64,000 nucleotides of DNA from Cryptomeria japonica (lineage: Eukaryota > Streptophyta > Pinopsida > Cupressales > Cupressaceae): NCBI RefSeq assembly GCF_030272615.1, contig NC_081413.1, positions 332,172,302-332,236,301 on the forward strand. The letters are read 5' to 3'. This document shows positions 47,284 through 59,440 of the stretch, in pieces. The notes under the pieces were generated by a model. The model was not told where the DNA came from. It saw nothing but the letters and a program-made list of their open reading frames with translations, and did no database searches. Positions within the stretch are counted from its first letter, which is position 1. The number at the start of each line of letters is the position of its first letter. The position numbers and the translations under genes were made by a program.

Positions 47284-47942
47284 GAGATGGAGTGGTTGCT
47301 ACAATCATTGTTAACCCAGGAGACAAAAATGATGGTATCACAGACAAGGATAAGCAAATAGACCCAAATTCGTGGAGAGATGACTATGATAACCATGCAT
47401 ACATCATGTTATAAGAACCATGGTATGATAAAGATAATAATATTTGTCTTATAGACTGGGGGCAAGAAGAACCACCACATCTAGATTGGTTTGAAAATGA
47501 TGAAGTTATAGTAGAGTTCCGGGGTATTAGAGATGGATCCCTATATGATGATTACAAAGCAGGTTTCGCAATAGACCTTGACAACACAACATACTTTGGA
47601 GAAGCAATCTCCTCTACTTCCCAAGATCCTAATAAGATTTAAAATATTGGTAAAAGCAAACTAAAAGATCTTTTTATTGCACAAGAAAGTTATGCATCGT
47701 TGGTGGGAAAGACATAAGAAGTAAACACAAAAGAAGTTGAAGTTGCGCATAACATACACTTGGCTGAGTTATATGATTATATTCTAGGGATGGATCCAAA
47801 GTTAGTGTTACATCACACATTGTTACCAATAATCAAGCCATACAAACAAAAACTCAAGAAGACAAATCCACATATTGCTTTAAAAGCAGAGTTGCAAAAG
47901 TTGTTGGATGTGGGATTCATAAAGCCTATTGATTATGGCTAG
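47284..47942 (+). pseudogene. Gypsy pol remnant ending in the first residues of RT (element B)
   Basis: A decayed stretch (GQEEPPHLDWFENDEVIVEF, about 47460-47520) leads to an open segment at 47760-47942. Its end, PYKQKLKKTNPHIALKAELQ and KLLDVGFIKPIDYG, is the start of gypsy RT as found in Tat/Ogre-like plant elements. Reading stops just where the conserved SxW-NIVPV block should follow, so the catalytic YxDD region, RNase H and integrase are deleted. Identification rests on this short motif but the match in pattern is good. Confidence 0.78.
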
Positions 47943-50900
47943 ATTAGATTGCATTCACATTTCATTTTCTTAAAAGCACTACATTACATTTAGTTTATTT
48001 TCAAGCACATGACATTTACAATCTTCATAACATGTAGTCTTTGCATTAGCATATAGTTGCATCAATAAAGCAAGGAGAATTTCTTAGTTAATTACCTGTC
48101 TGCACTCAAGAGAAGCGAAGGTTTTGTCATTTCTTAGATACTTGTACATGAAGTTTTTGAAAGTCTAAGGTCATTCATCTTCAACATCACCTTTTGATTG
48201 ACCTTTATTTATGGTTGGGTAGAAGTGTTACTATTGAGCCTTGTTACCAAAAATCTATCAATTCCTATATCTTACACATTAATCATTTTCTCTAAGTCAT
48301 TGTAGATACCTATTTGATCATATGGCTAGTGAAAAATCCAAAATGCTACTTCAGTGCCATTGTAATTATCATACCCATGTAGGTTTTATTACTTACAAGC
48401 CAATGCAAGAGTATAAAAGAAAAAGAGCTATGCATAATTACATATCAAAATATCAAGGCAAAAGAGCAAAGATATATAATTGAAATATCATGCAAGAAAG
48501 TGCAATAAAATCTTGTCTATGGGAACATGCGGGTAAATCCATCAGGGCTATGGATTCTTGTTGGCAATGGAGCAATATTGAGAAATTACAGTGAATAACC
48601 TCGCCAGGGCTATAGATGTCTAACTAGCAACAAGGCTCTATCTAGGATGCTTTTGAAGTAAGAATAACTTACATAGCTAGTCATATAGGATTCTAAGGGT
48701 CTTAATGGTTACAAGGGTCAAAATAAATTCAATTGCACACACAGGCAAAAGAAGATCAAAAGTCTCGAGAATCGATGGGGAAGTTTTCTACATCTCCATT
48801 CACAAATCCTAGTCACTCAGTGTGTTAAGGTGGGTTGTCTGACAGTTCTTGAGAATGGATTGAACTCCTATCTCTGAAATGTTTTAAACCTTCAAAATTA
48901 TCAGTGTATTACAAAGTAATAACCTTAGACAGTCATCCTCTCTCAAATAGGAATATGCATCTTTCATCTTGCATATTGCACAATAGAATTTCATGTCAAA
49001 TATTTCATTGTCTCTAAGTGCATTTATATTAATCATCACATCATAATAGGTCTGTATACTGGGGGCAACCTTTTTAACGTAATAATCCAAAAACATTTGT
49101 AAAATATCAAAAACATAAAAAAACATTCGAAAAATGTCCTATCGAAAATATAAAAAACATTGGAAAACTTGAAAATATCAAAACATTTGTAAAACTATAA
49201 AATCCAAAAACATTCAGAAAAGTGTTGTACATTAACCAAAAAGTTCGAAAAATGTCTTAAAATACAACCAAAAACATTTGTAAAAACTCAACAAAACACC
49301 AGAAACATTGGAAAACTAAAAAATCCAAAAACATCACAATACCAATCGAAAACATTGCAATAAACTGATTCTAGTTCACATAAACATTAGATCAAACACG
49401 AAAACAAATTGAGCTTGCAAATCAAATACTCAAAAAAGACAAACTATCAATTAGTCCATAAACAGTCAACTGCCTAGGCTAAACATCAAACAACTGTCTT
49501 AACAAGGATGCATCCTTCCTTCAAACAAGACATGATGACACATCTTTTGGCAAGAAGATTATTTGGTTGTTTGACTTTTGATAGTGCTATTATCTTTTAC
49601 TGATTTATATATCATGTTCCTATGCTACTCCAGGATATCCACAAGTGATTAGAGTGGTCAGGATGGCTCATGGTATCTTTTCTTTGTTTTATGTCTGCGG
49701 GTTGTTCCAATGAAGTTCTGGGAAAAATACTAGTGGTGTCTACGTGGGAAATTCATAAAGCTATGAGATCCTATACAAAAATATAAAGTCACGAATCACT
49801 ATGGCTTATTGACTACATCGTATACCTCGACCATCAGTATGCACACTAGAATGGACGGGAATATTCCTTGTCTGCAATCTGTCTATTTATAGGTGTAATA
49901 CTCAACCTTGGTTTCCAATATCTTGGTCAAGATCAGAACATATTCTACCATTGATTTCATCCATTCATTAATCCTTATCGTTGCATATCAGTCATACATA
50001 GCTAACCCCCCCTCACCCTCCCTATTCAGGTCATCATCACCACATAACCTGCATCATGTTCCATCTACTCGATCAAGCTATGTAGCCCTCTGTCATCTAG
50101 GTCATCCTGTACATAACCATAAGTTGTTGTGTCTTCCTTTTAAACTAAACTGTCAATTGGTCAACCAATCAAACACAAATACCTTGACTTCATCGGGCAA
50201 TTCAATCAATTGTCTAAGTCTCAATAGGTCACTTTGACTCAATTACCCAAACTTAGTCCTGTTCGAGCGACCAACTGACATCGACAGTCATGCTTTCACT
50301 AAAACTGGGGCAATTCAACTATTTGCTTTGGATTGTACCAACACTATATTGATCAATTATACATCATCAGTCAAAGGCATCACAGTATCTCCTGCATGAC
50401 CCAAGGGTACACACTGGCTTATCATTCTCTTTTTTCGCTCACCAATCACTTTCATCCTATCCCCGCCTCTCCCTGCATGAGATGATGAGCTAACCCACTA
50501 TTGTGAATATAGATATTCCCATCACACTGAGCTTTCTCATCAATCTGATCTTTTCCCATCCATCTGATCTTATCCTAGAGTCATGCACATAACCCAAACA
50601 CCTATGCACAATGTGTTAACCAAATCCAAGCAAAGATCCTCTTGACTAGTGTCTCTCTCGGTCATCTTAATCTATTACCTATCATCTATCTTATCATCAA
50701 TGCCCATCGGGATGAATCCTTCCCATGATTGGCAACTTATCCAAATCCATGTTCTACTCTTGGAAAGAGATGTTTGTTGACCACACGAGTTGTTTTCTTG
50801 AATCATCTTTTCACTTCGATTTTATTTTCTGTCCTAGGCCTATACCTATTCATGGTTGCCTTGATCTTCCTATATCTTGGTATGTCTAGGTTGGTGTACA

Positions 50901-51459
50901 TTGGGGCATAGTTTTTGTGGTATAACATGTTTGTGGTTTCTCTTGTATGATCCAACAAGTCTCCCATTTACCCATCATGGGTGTTTGCGAACTTATGTAT
51001 ATTGAGATAACCTATTGTCTATGAGTTTAGTCCATGCATTGGATATTCATTACATTCTAATTCTTATAATTAGTAATATCGATAATCCTTTGCAAAATCA
51101 AACCTAGGATTTCTCTCTACATAATGCATAATAACAATCCCATCCTTCTCATTTCCTTCCATTCAATCCATCATATCCATAATCATTCCATTGAGCTTAT
51201 CATATCCCTTTTCACCTTGAGGCTTTGATTTATTCACCTTTCTTATCCCTCCCTTTTCCCTTTCATTCTCTATTATGATCCATTTCAAGAGCACACCCAT
51301 GTTCTTAACCTGCATGTCCTCTTGAGGGGGCATACCTCAGCTTCCTTGTCATCATTCCTCAACCTACCAGTGACTGGGGTATCATGCTACTAGTCCCTAT
51401 CTTTTTCTATCCACTAGGATTTATTCTTCTTTGACATAACACCACTTCATGATGCTATA
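47943..51459 (+). other. 3' non-coding region of element B, no recognised gene
   Basis: Contains A-rich degenerate repeats (49080-49330) like those in A and a single copy of the ggatgcatccttcctt-aaac-agac unit (49505-49535). Blocks at 49570-49870 follow the order seen in A at 31430-31690. Short frames of up to 109 residues (49908-50237) show no domain. There is no sign of a PMD gene here. Confidence 0.6.
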
Positions 51460-51474
51460 TCAAAGAGGGGAAAA
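51428..51474 (+). promoter_or_regulatory. Inverted repeat and polypurine tract of element B
   Basis: tctttga (51428-51434) and tcaaaga (51460-51466) are complementary, 25 bases apart. The right arm runs into caaagaggggaaaa, ending at the LTR start. Confidence 0.73.
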
Positions 51475-52681
51475 TTTAGACACATAAAATTGACTAAATT
51501 AATATTTAATTAAATATGTCTTTATCACATGGTTAATTTAATTAATCATATTATCCTACCCTTACCTTTAAATTATTAAATTATATTTAATTAATATCAC
51601 CTTTCTACTTCTTCCAGATATTAATTTATTTCAATAAATCAAACACACCTTTATGGAATATTTCATTTTTATCCCTAATCCTAATTAGCAAAATTAATCC
51701 ATGATTAATTAGGCTAATTTAATGATTCCTACAAACCTATCATCGAATCCCCTCATTATTATAATTAATCCAAAGCCTAACCAATGTTAGTATTTAGTCA
51801 AATTAAAAATACTATACATCTACCCAAACCCACATGTAACTCCACATGTGACTCACAAGTCACTTCACATGTCCACATCACCTTTTACCAAGGGGTTCTC
51901 ACACATGTGTGAGGATTCTCTTCCCCATAGATCTACCCTCCTCTTTCCCCTTTTGGCTCATGTCATAAACTCTTTTCCTTGTCCCTACCCCTTTCCACAA
52001 GTATGTCACTTGTTAACTCTTTGGACTTCCCAAGGTTCCTCACACGTGTGAGCACATCTTCCCCTTTTCCCTAGGATATTTGTTCTTCACAAGATGTGCT
52101 CACACATGTGGGACCACACTTATCATTTCCCCCCTCTTCTCCTTGTGACACTTGTCACAAGGCTAAGCCTTCAGGCTTGGGACCACATTTCCTTTCAATC
52201 TAAGCCCTTGATCACCCTTTTAATCTTGACTGTCGATTTCTAAGCCTCCAACTCTATAAATTGAAGCCCTTATCTCATATCAAGTATCCACTTTTTGATA
52301 CATCCTCATGGTGTCCTTTGATCCACTTTTTATGCATCCTCATGCTAGATTTGTATCCACTTATCATAGCACAATCATAATGCCCATTTTGATCTACCAT
52401 ATCTACATCCATCATCGATGTTGTTATGCTAATCGAGAGCATTTCACACTTAACCCCACTCAATCTTCCACTCTTCATTTGACAACCTCAAAGCAATATG
52501 GTTCGTGAAGACGAGGAGGGAAAGGAAGACCGAAATGGCATAGGGAGCATCATGAGTGAAGTCTTTCTTTATGTTCATGTTTCTCATTTATGTTTTTTCA
52601 TACTTTCTTGATATCATGCTTGAAATGGTTTTGGTTTGTTTATATATTGACTAACTTTGCTAACCATTTTATGCTAATATA
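51475..52681 (+). mobile_element. 3' LTR of element B
   Basis: Starts tttagacacataaaattgac (the canonical TG has become TT), follows the 5' LTR closely with extra bases around 52060-52130, has the TATA box at 52255-52260 and ends ctaatata before gatag (52682-52686). Confidence 0.88.
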
Positions 52682-55600
52682 GATAGACTACATTGATATA
52701 GCTTAGACTATTTTGGGATGCTTTTGATTAGATGTTTATGGACACACTTATGATTTGGATGATTTCTTATTGATGATGGACGCATCATATTTACGCTTGA
52801 CATTGTGATTTCATGTGTATGGTGATATTCATGGACTCTTATTTGATGATCTATATGTATTAATTTTACATGTGTGATTCATATTTTCTTATGGTGAGTT
52901 GGTGGTATCCTTTTATGTACTAACTTCACTTCATGGTTGCAAATTATATGATGATTATGATAGTGCTTGGTTATTATGACTGTCTTACTAGTGTCTTCGT
53001 GATAGAGATGATGTCATATCACTCATTGCGTGCATGATATGATGTTGAGAGATGATGTCATATCACTCATTGCGTGCATGATATGATGTTGCGATTTTTT
53101 TCGCTTGCCTAATCATTTATGATATATGTTCTTATATATGTTGTTGTACGTATATTGATGGTGACAATTTTGCATGTACCAGACATCAACTCCACCTAGC
53201 TCTACAGGTCTAAGCATGTCTTCATCCCAATGGCAAGTTGATCGGAGGTGACATGAAATCCCATTATACACTCTAGGTTTAAGTTGATTACCCTTGTCAG
53301 TTTAGTGTCTTGGTGTGAGTTGTTGTTTAGCGTCAAGTGGTCTCTTGAGTTATCCTATGTTGGATTCATTTGAAGTGTTTTGATTATTGGTTGATTAATT
53401 ATTAATTAATTAATTGCCTCACATAGTTTATAATAATAAATTAAATTAATAGTTGGCATTAATATTTAATATTAATAAGAGATTATTATTTGGAGTTATT
53501 ATTTATTAATTAATATTTATTATTTAATTATTTAATTATTAAGTTGTGGCTATAATATTTATTTGGAACCTATGGTTTAATTATTTATCTAGGCCATTAT
53601 ATTTTATTGTGCCTTGGTTGTTTAATTAATTGATTGTTTATATTATTTTAATCTTTTTTATCCTATTGGTTGTTTAATTAATTGATTGTTTATAGTTTTG
53701 GTTCTGATTTTCTATTTATTGAGTTTCCTGAGATTTCATGAGGGTTGGCCTTCTTGGTAATTTTCTTCTTGCAATTGAATATTTTGGATTTTGTTTTGGA
53801 GCTTGGCTTGGCTGGAGTTGGGCTAGTTTTTCTCTTCATCAATTTCATAGACCTTCACTTCAAATTTCCAGGTTGGAGCTTATTCCTCTTTGGATTATTT
53901 TTCTGAAAGTTTGTCTACTCAGTGTCTGGAAGAAAGATTGCCTATGGGTTGGGAATAATGATAACAATAGTAAGATTATAATTAAGTTTTATAATTACAT
54001 TATAGGGGAGATTATAGGGGAGATTATAATGTTCTATGATTATTTTCTTGGTGATTGTTGCAGTTGATTTGTTTGTAGTTATGTGGATTATCGTGTATCG
54101 CCTGTGTGGCTTGAGTCTGTGCTTTTTGTAGTTGTTTTGGACCTCTTTTTGGTCAATATTTTATTAATTTCTGAGCTTCGTGATTGTCCTTGTGACCTTA
54201 ATTGATTGATTTTGGAGTTGTCTAGGATTCTAAGTTGTCTTTTGATCTTGATCGCAAGTTTTTCTCTATCATTTTTTGTAATGCGTCGAACCCCTGTGTG
54301 AAAGCGCTATTTCTTTAAATGTACTTTTTTTTATTTATATGCGCTATTAATCGATGTATAAGCACTAAAAAACTATGTAAATGCATAGTTTAGAGAGTCA
54401 AAGGTGCTACTCTGAAGCATTGATGAACTGATTCATTTATTAGAAGCACTAATTTATCGAGTAGAAGCACTGTTCTAATGCACAAAAGCGTTGCATTGGT
54501 GTGCAAATGTGCTACTCTATGGAGCATATGCACTAATCTGTCTGATTTGTCTTTTGTGATAGTTTTTTAGCTTTTTGAGTTTTCTGCCTTCGGATTTTGG
54601 GTTTCTAGAGGCTGTCATTTTGGTTCCTGAGTTGTTGCAAGATTGTCTATTTGATCAAACTTGTATATTTTCATTGATGTATGGTTTCAAGCAAGATGTT
54701 GTGCCTTGTTGACATATTTTCTTGGGCTCTTGTTTAATTTAATTTAATATTATATGCATATTTTGTGTTCCATGCAATTTATTAAGGTTGTTATGATGAC
54801 ATATGATATTCATGTCCCTTGAGTATTTCATGGATTGATTTAACTTGGTCATCTGGTTATGATATAGTGAGAGCCCTTGTTTATGATAGTATAATGTGTA
54901 ACCCTTAAGGTCTAGGTGGATGCTAGGGGGAGTGGTTTTCCAAGTGAGTGAATGGGGTTGCGAGGAGTAGACAACCAGGTTACCTGGGGTCTAGACCACC
55001 AGAATATCTCATTGGGAGTTTACCTTGTAATCAAGTGATAATATAATTGATTAATTCTAAAAGGGTTGGGTAGTAGAGAAATTCATCTTAATAAGATAAG
55101 GAATGGACATGGTGGCCCCACAGGCCTGCCCAGGGGTGGTAATCCGGGATGGGATTGGGAAGGCCTTGGTGACCCAAGTAAGCTAATCTCCCTCACTCCT
55201 TTAAGGTTGAGATGGCTCCACATGAGCATCTTGGATGTTGGGATAGGTTCCCAAGTTCCCATTATGATTGCATGCGATGACTATTTCCCTACATGTAGGT
55301 CTTAACACCTTGAATATTGATTTAGTGTGTCACCACTGGAGGTCTTGTGGTTATGTCTTGCTCTTTGAGTTGGTCTTGTGTTGTACCTTTTAGTTGTTAG
55401 GTGTCAGACTAGATCTAGAGTGTGAGTGGGATATTATATCATCTCCTAGTATGGGGGGTGGTTCCTTATGGTTCCACATGGTCGGGTGGTTTGATGCCTT
55501 CTTCCATTGGGATGTTCTTAGTTGGATGCTCTTCTGTGTGGATATGGATTCTTATCACTTCAGTTTGTAGATGGATACTTGTAGTAGATTTATGTATATT

Positions 55601-56249
55601 AGTCATATGGCATATGTATGTATAGAATTAATGATGTAATTGTATTGGTAGTTGAGAGCTATGCTCCTTGATGTAAAATGGTTGATGTATATGTAATGGT
55701 AGATGGTTTATTAGGTGAACATATTGATGTATCCTATTGTATCTTGGAGGCTGCTTATTAATGGAATAATGATATTAGATATTGCATAAGTAATTGAGAC
55801 TAAGAAGATTTGGAATTGGTTCTTTAAAATGAATCTAAGGGGTTATTAGAATTGTATTATTAAGAATGGAATCATGATAGATAGTCTAGCAAAAAATCTT
55901 ATCTATGCAAGAAAAGAGATAAAGATAGTTGAGTTAAAATGCATAGATGATGGTAGTAATCATGATGATATATTCTTGATATGATTATGCTCTATGGATA
56001 GATCAGGTAATGATGTTGAGATACCCTAGGGAAGAATAATTTCTAGAGTTGTATTTATTTCTGCTTGCATATAGTACTTTGGCGAATATGTACTTGATGG
56101 TTAATTGTTTATCTTGTTAACAGATGATAAATGCATATGAGTAGTTAGTTGTATTTTTTGCATTAATAGATGCTTTTTTAAAAAATTTTGTAATCTCTAT
56201 TTTCATATTATATGGTTAGTTTCTCTAGGGTATTTTGGCAGGCATTACA

Positions 56250-56254
56250 GAAAG
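56250..56254. repeat. Target-site duplication of C, right copy (gaaag)
   Basis: Directly follows ggcattaca of element C and matches 41314-41318. Confidence 0.8.
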
Positions 56255-57176
56255 AATGAGGAAGATAAGGCAGAAGAGTTAATAGAAAAAAAGATAGAAG
56301 GGAAAAAGGAGAGCCTTGTGAAGGAGAAGGAGAGGGAAAATTATGTAAAAGGTGAAAAGATAAGGTTGTCTACTATAGAATCTCAACATAACAGAGATGA
56401 GTCCTACTGAACTCATGATGATGGCAACACAAAAACTAATAAAGGAGGGATCCATAGATAAAGGGATTATTGATCAATCAATCACTGTTTTACATAGACT
56501 TGTCCCAGAGTGCAAGATTGACAATGAAGCGAGCCCATCCGACAAGCTTAAGATAATTACTAAACATATTTCAAAGGATTTTCAATCCTTATAGTAGATT
56601 TAAAACTGGCAAGCATTGGAGAGGTTCACCCATGCTAAGAGAGTTGCATTTGATCAGGTAATTGAATCAGAGAAGAAAAAGATTGAAGAAAAGTTGAAAC
56701 TGATAGAAAATTCTTTGAAGCAATGTACACATATTTATAGGGTATGTTGTAACACTAATAGACTTACATCTAATGTGGATAATAAGATAAAAGAATTTAA
56801 AGAGAAAATTGCAAATATAGCTAACTCTTTTGACGGATTAACCTCATTGACTACATCCATTGATGGTCAAATTTTGATTTTGGAAAACCAAATTTATGTT
56901 CTTGAGAAGGAAAGAGACAAAATTATAAGAAGGGCTAGAAGTCTGAGAGGCTTGGTGAGTCCCCAGTTGGATTCACTCAGTATACATAAGAAAGAATGTA
57001 TGGATATGGTGGGAAATCTCACACCGAAAAAGGTAAATGAGAAAGAGTCATTTGCACACATACTAAATGGACTTGTATCTATTTCCGACACTTTCAAAAC
57101 TGGTTGGGATACCTATCTTAAGATACTGGAGAAGGCTTATCCGGAAATTTTGAAATTTGTTAAGCTCCGGTAAGAT
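56250..57176 (+). pseudogene. Unknown reading frame D, third part, coiled-coil C-terminus
   Basis: Resumes after element C with a lysine/glutamate-rich stretch. It then shifts frame to MSPTELMMMATQKLIKEGSI (56397-56594), and after two stops opens a 185-codon segment (56616-57173) ending in a natural TAA. The last part has heptad-like text (ESEKKKIEEKLKLIENSLKQ; IDGQILILENQIYVLEKERD) and looks like a coiled coil. The protein family is not recognised. Just downstream are a gatgtcaaagggggag tract and a copia LTR, so the frame sits at the 3' end of a copia element, where Sirevirus-type elements have their env-like gene. Confidence 0.6.
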
Positions 57177-57448
57177 ATTTTTGGGATATTCATTGTACAA
57201 TTTTTTTTTGGATCTTTGACATTCTTTTTAGAATTTTTGAAGGCATTGATGTCAAAGGGGGAGTGATATAGATGTGAAAAATAATAGGAGTTGTATACAT
57301 TAGGGGGAGATATGGAGTTATGGAGTATTTTTCATTAATGAATACTCAGCTCAGGGGCAACTCAGGGGGAGCAGGCAGGATGAAACTGGTAGATGAAACC
57401 TTCACCTTTTTTCACATGAGTGTTGCCATCAATTCCAAAGAGGAATAT
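57177..57448 (+). other. Copia 3' untranslated segment with purine tracts
   Basis: No coding sequence. Contains tgtcaaagggggag (57249-57262) and, next to the LTR, catcaattccaaagaggaat (57427-57446), a mutated form of a typical copia purine tract. Confidence 0.55.
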
Positions 57449-58375
57449 TGTTGGCAATTGACACTTAATTGGTTGGTTTCACTATGTTGTCATTGATGGA
57501 AACATGGTATTGTGTTCTAGCTTCATGTTTTGGTTCAGTTGTGTACTGGCAGGCACTTCACAAACTCTACACCGGCACTGGCAAGACAGAAGGATTTCTT
57601 TGGTTACCGACAATGCAAGCCAACATGGTTTAGAATAAGGTTATTGGTATTGGAGGCCGACATATCTTGGATCTGGCATCGACAATTGTTTTTAATATTT
57701 ATACATTCATGTTATCTAGCCGACATGTAATTTGATATTGTAGATATCTTTGTAAGCCGACATAAGGCATGATAAATTGTATAGGGTATATAAGTCGGTT
57801 GGATAGATCATTTTTTGATATCGATTATTATGCGAATATGTAATTGAAGGAAATGCAAAATATATCAGAGAGATTATGTATGTAAGGATATTTATGTAAG
57901 GGTTATTCCGGTAAAGGGTTTAGGGTTTTAGACTGGAACAAACAAAGATTAAACCGGAACTGTATTCTGGCATAGAAGATGCTATCTTAGCAGTTCAACA
58001 CTTCTCCAAATTTTAGTCTAGATTTCTATGTAGTCAATGAGGCTCCTTTTGTGATTGAGCAGTGTTCTCTAGGCTGTAAGCCTTCCTGCAAGTGCAAGCC
58101 CCTCATATTTTGTAATATCTCTTCATATGGCCAGTGGATTGATATTGTGGGTCACAAATCCCACTGTGGTTTTTCTTCTTTGAGGTTTTCCACGTATAAT
58201 TTTGTGTGTTATGATTCTCATTTATGTGATTGGCTTATTGGTTTCTTTACTTCTTTCAATTTTGTATGTACTGATATATCGGTTGGTGTATGCATATTTT
58301 AATAAGGCTAAAATTGATAGTTCTGGTATAACACTGATTCACCCCCCTCCCCCCTAGTTTTATTGGATTCCAACA
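57449..58375 (+). mobile_element. Copia-type LTR at the 3' end of D
   Basis: Starts tgttggcaattgacac and ends ggattccaaca, giving TGTTGG...CCAACA termini. It has a tatataag TATA box (57787-57794) and a pyrimidine-rich end (cacccccctcccccc), both typical of copia LTRs. Length 927 bp. No TSD is seen against its immediate left flank, which fits a 3' LTR and not a solo LTR. The right flank is ccgttg. Confidence 0.78.
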
Positions 58376-59440
58376 CCGTTGTCATCACAAAGGTAATTTA
58401 GGTACCCATGTTTAAAGGTCAAATTGACCTTAGCAGGTTGAAAATTATTCATATGTTGCATTTGAGTGATGTCCTCCATCATATTGTGAGAAAAAAAATC
58501 ATCATATCTTAGGTGGAGTGTACTGAGTTGGTCAATAATACGGTGAAGTTTGTTCATGAGAGACTTCCAAAGGTTACTTGAGATAAATCACTAAGTGATG
58601 TAGAGTAGCTATAGGTGCTACTTAAGAAATTAAAAGATCATGCTTCTAATTTGGAAGGTAAAATTTTGAAGGATGTTGAGAAGAAGACAAAGGGAAAAAT
58701 ATTAGAAGAGCTAGTAAACAAGTCAGTAGATACACACATCTAACTACAGGAAGTATAAATGCTTTTGAAAAGAATGTAGACAATGTTGCAGAAGTAGATC
58801 AATTTTTTCACAAGTGGCTTGAGTCAACTCGAGAGATATAAAATTAGATTAAAAAAATTGAAACTCAAATTGTAGAGTTGTCCAAGTTAGTGGACTTTAA
58901 GGAAGATGGAGATGGTAATGGAAGTGTTCAGTGAGAGAATCTGCACATAAAGCTTAAACTATTGATCAATCAAAAGGAGTAGATCAAGAAAGATTTTTCC
59001 TAGCTGAGAGATATTGAGGATATGTATCTCACCAATATGGTGAAGACTCTTAAAGAATTTTAGGAGCTAAGAAAGATGACAAGTTGTGAAGAGGTAGAGA
59101 ATCTTCATTTGTAAATGGAGAGTCAACATAACCTTTTGGTTTTAGTAGGAGTTGATTGGAATATTGTCTGGGCTCAACAATAGTTCATCCATCAAAATAT
59201 CATACCCTCAACTCAACAAAATGGTTGAATGTTCTTTTGTTAAGAAAATTTTGATTTTGTACATATGTGAACATGTTCGTGATATAGTTTTTGGTTCCAA
59301 TTTTGAGGAGGTGTTGTAGATAGGGTGAGTTGTAAATAGTCTATTGAATTTTGCTGCAACAAGACATATTTTGACTTTGATGTCAAATGGGGGGTATTTT
59401 TGGAGTTGGCACAAGTGTTTCCATCAATGACAAAGGGGGA
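58376..59440 (+). pseudogene. Second copia-associated charged reading frame, decayed (E)
   Basis: A frame with many stops and shifts contains KLKDHASNLEGKILKDVEKK and KGKILEELVNKSVDTHI (about 58630-58740). Further patches are LESTREI, KKIETQIVELSKLVDFKEDG (about 58850-58912) and MYLTNMVKTLKEF (about 59023-59061). The charged, helical composition resembles the C-terminal part of D, but I cannot align the two reliably by eye. It ends in a gacaaaggggga purine tract (59429-59440) before another copia LTR. Confidence 0.45.

Larger units (their letters stand above)
41365..52681 (+). mobile_element. Element B: gypsy-type LTR retrotransposon lacking most of pol, TSD gatag
   Basis: An 11317-bp element with LTRs at 41365-42462 and 51475-52681, TSD gataa/gatag (41360-41364; 52682-52686; units 1 and 2 preserve gatag on the left), a tRNA-Trp type primer-binding site and a purine tract. 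The internal region keeps decayed gag and the very beginning of RT, then goes directly to a long 3' non-coding part. RT core, RNase H and integrase are missing. It is inserted 46 bases into element C. Its first 3 kb has been tandemly triplicated together with its left flank. Confidence 0.88.
41319..56249 (+). mobile_element. Long LTR-like element C, TSD gaaag, split by element B
   Basis: The element proper is 41319-41364 plus 52687-56249 (3609 bp). It starts tgtaatgcccttccctgatt and ends ttttggcaggcattaca. gaaag flanks it at 41314-41318 and 56250-56254. It is inserted into frame D, like C' but in the opposite orientation. The inner part contains ATTAATT-rich sequence (53385-53690), a degenerate repeat with gcact cores (54290-54540) and no gag or pol. 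A 109-residue frame at 53738-54067 is not supported as a gene. A solo LTR of a long-LTR gypsy lineage is the best reading. Confidence 0.8.

Noticed and set aside
57449-58375. Solo LTR nested in frame D/E sequence
   Set aside because: The 5 bases on its left (aatat) and right (ccgtt) do not match, and a purine tract precedes it, so a 3' LTR fits better.
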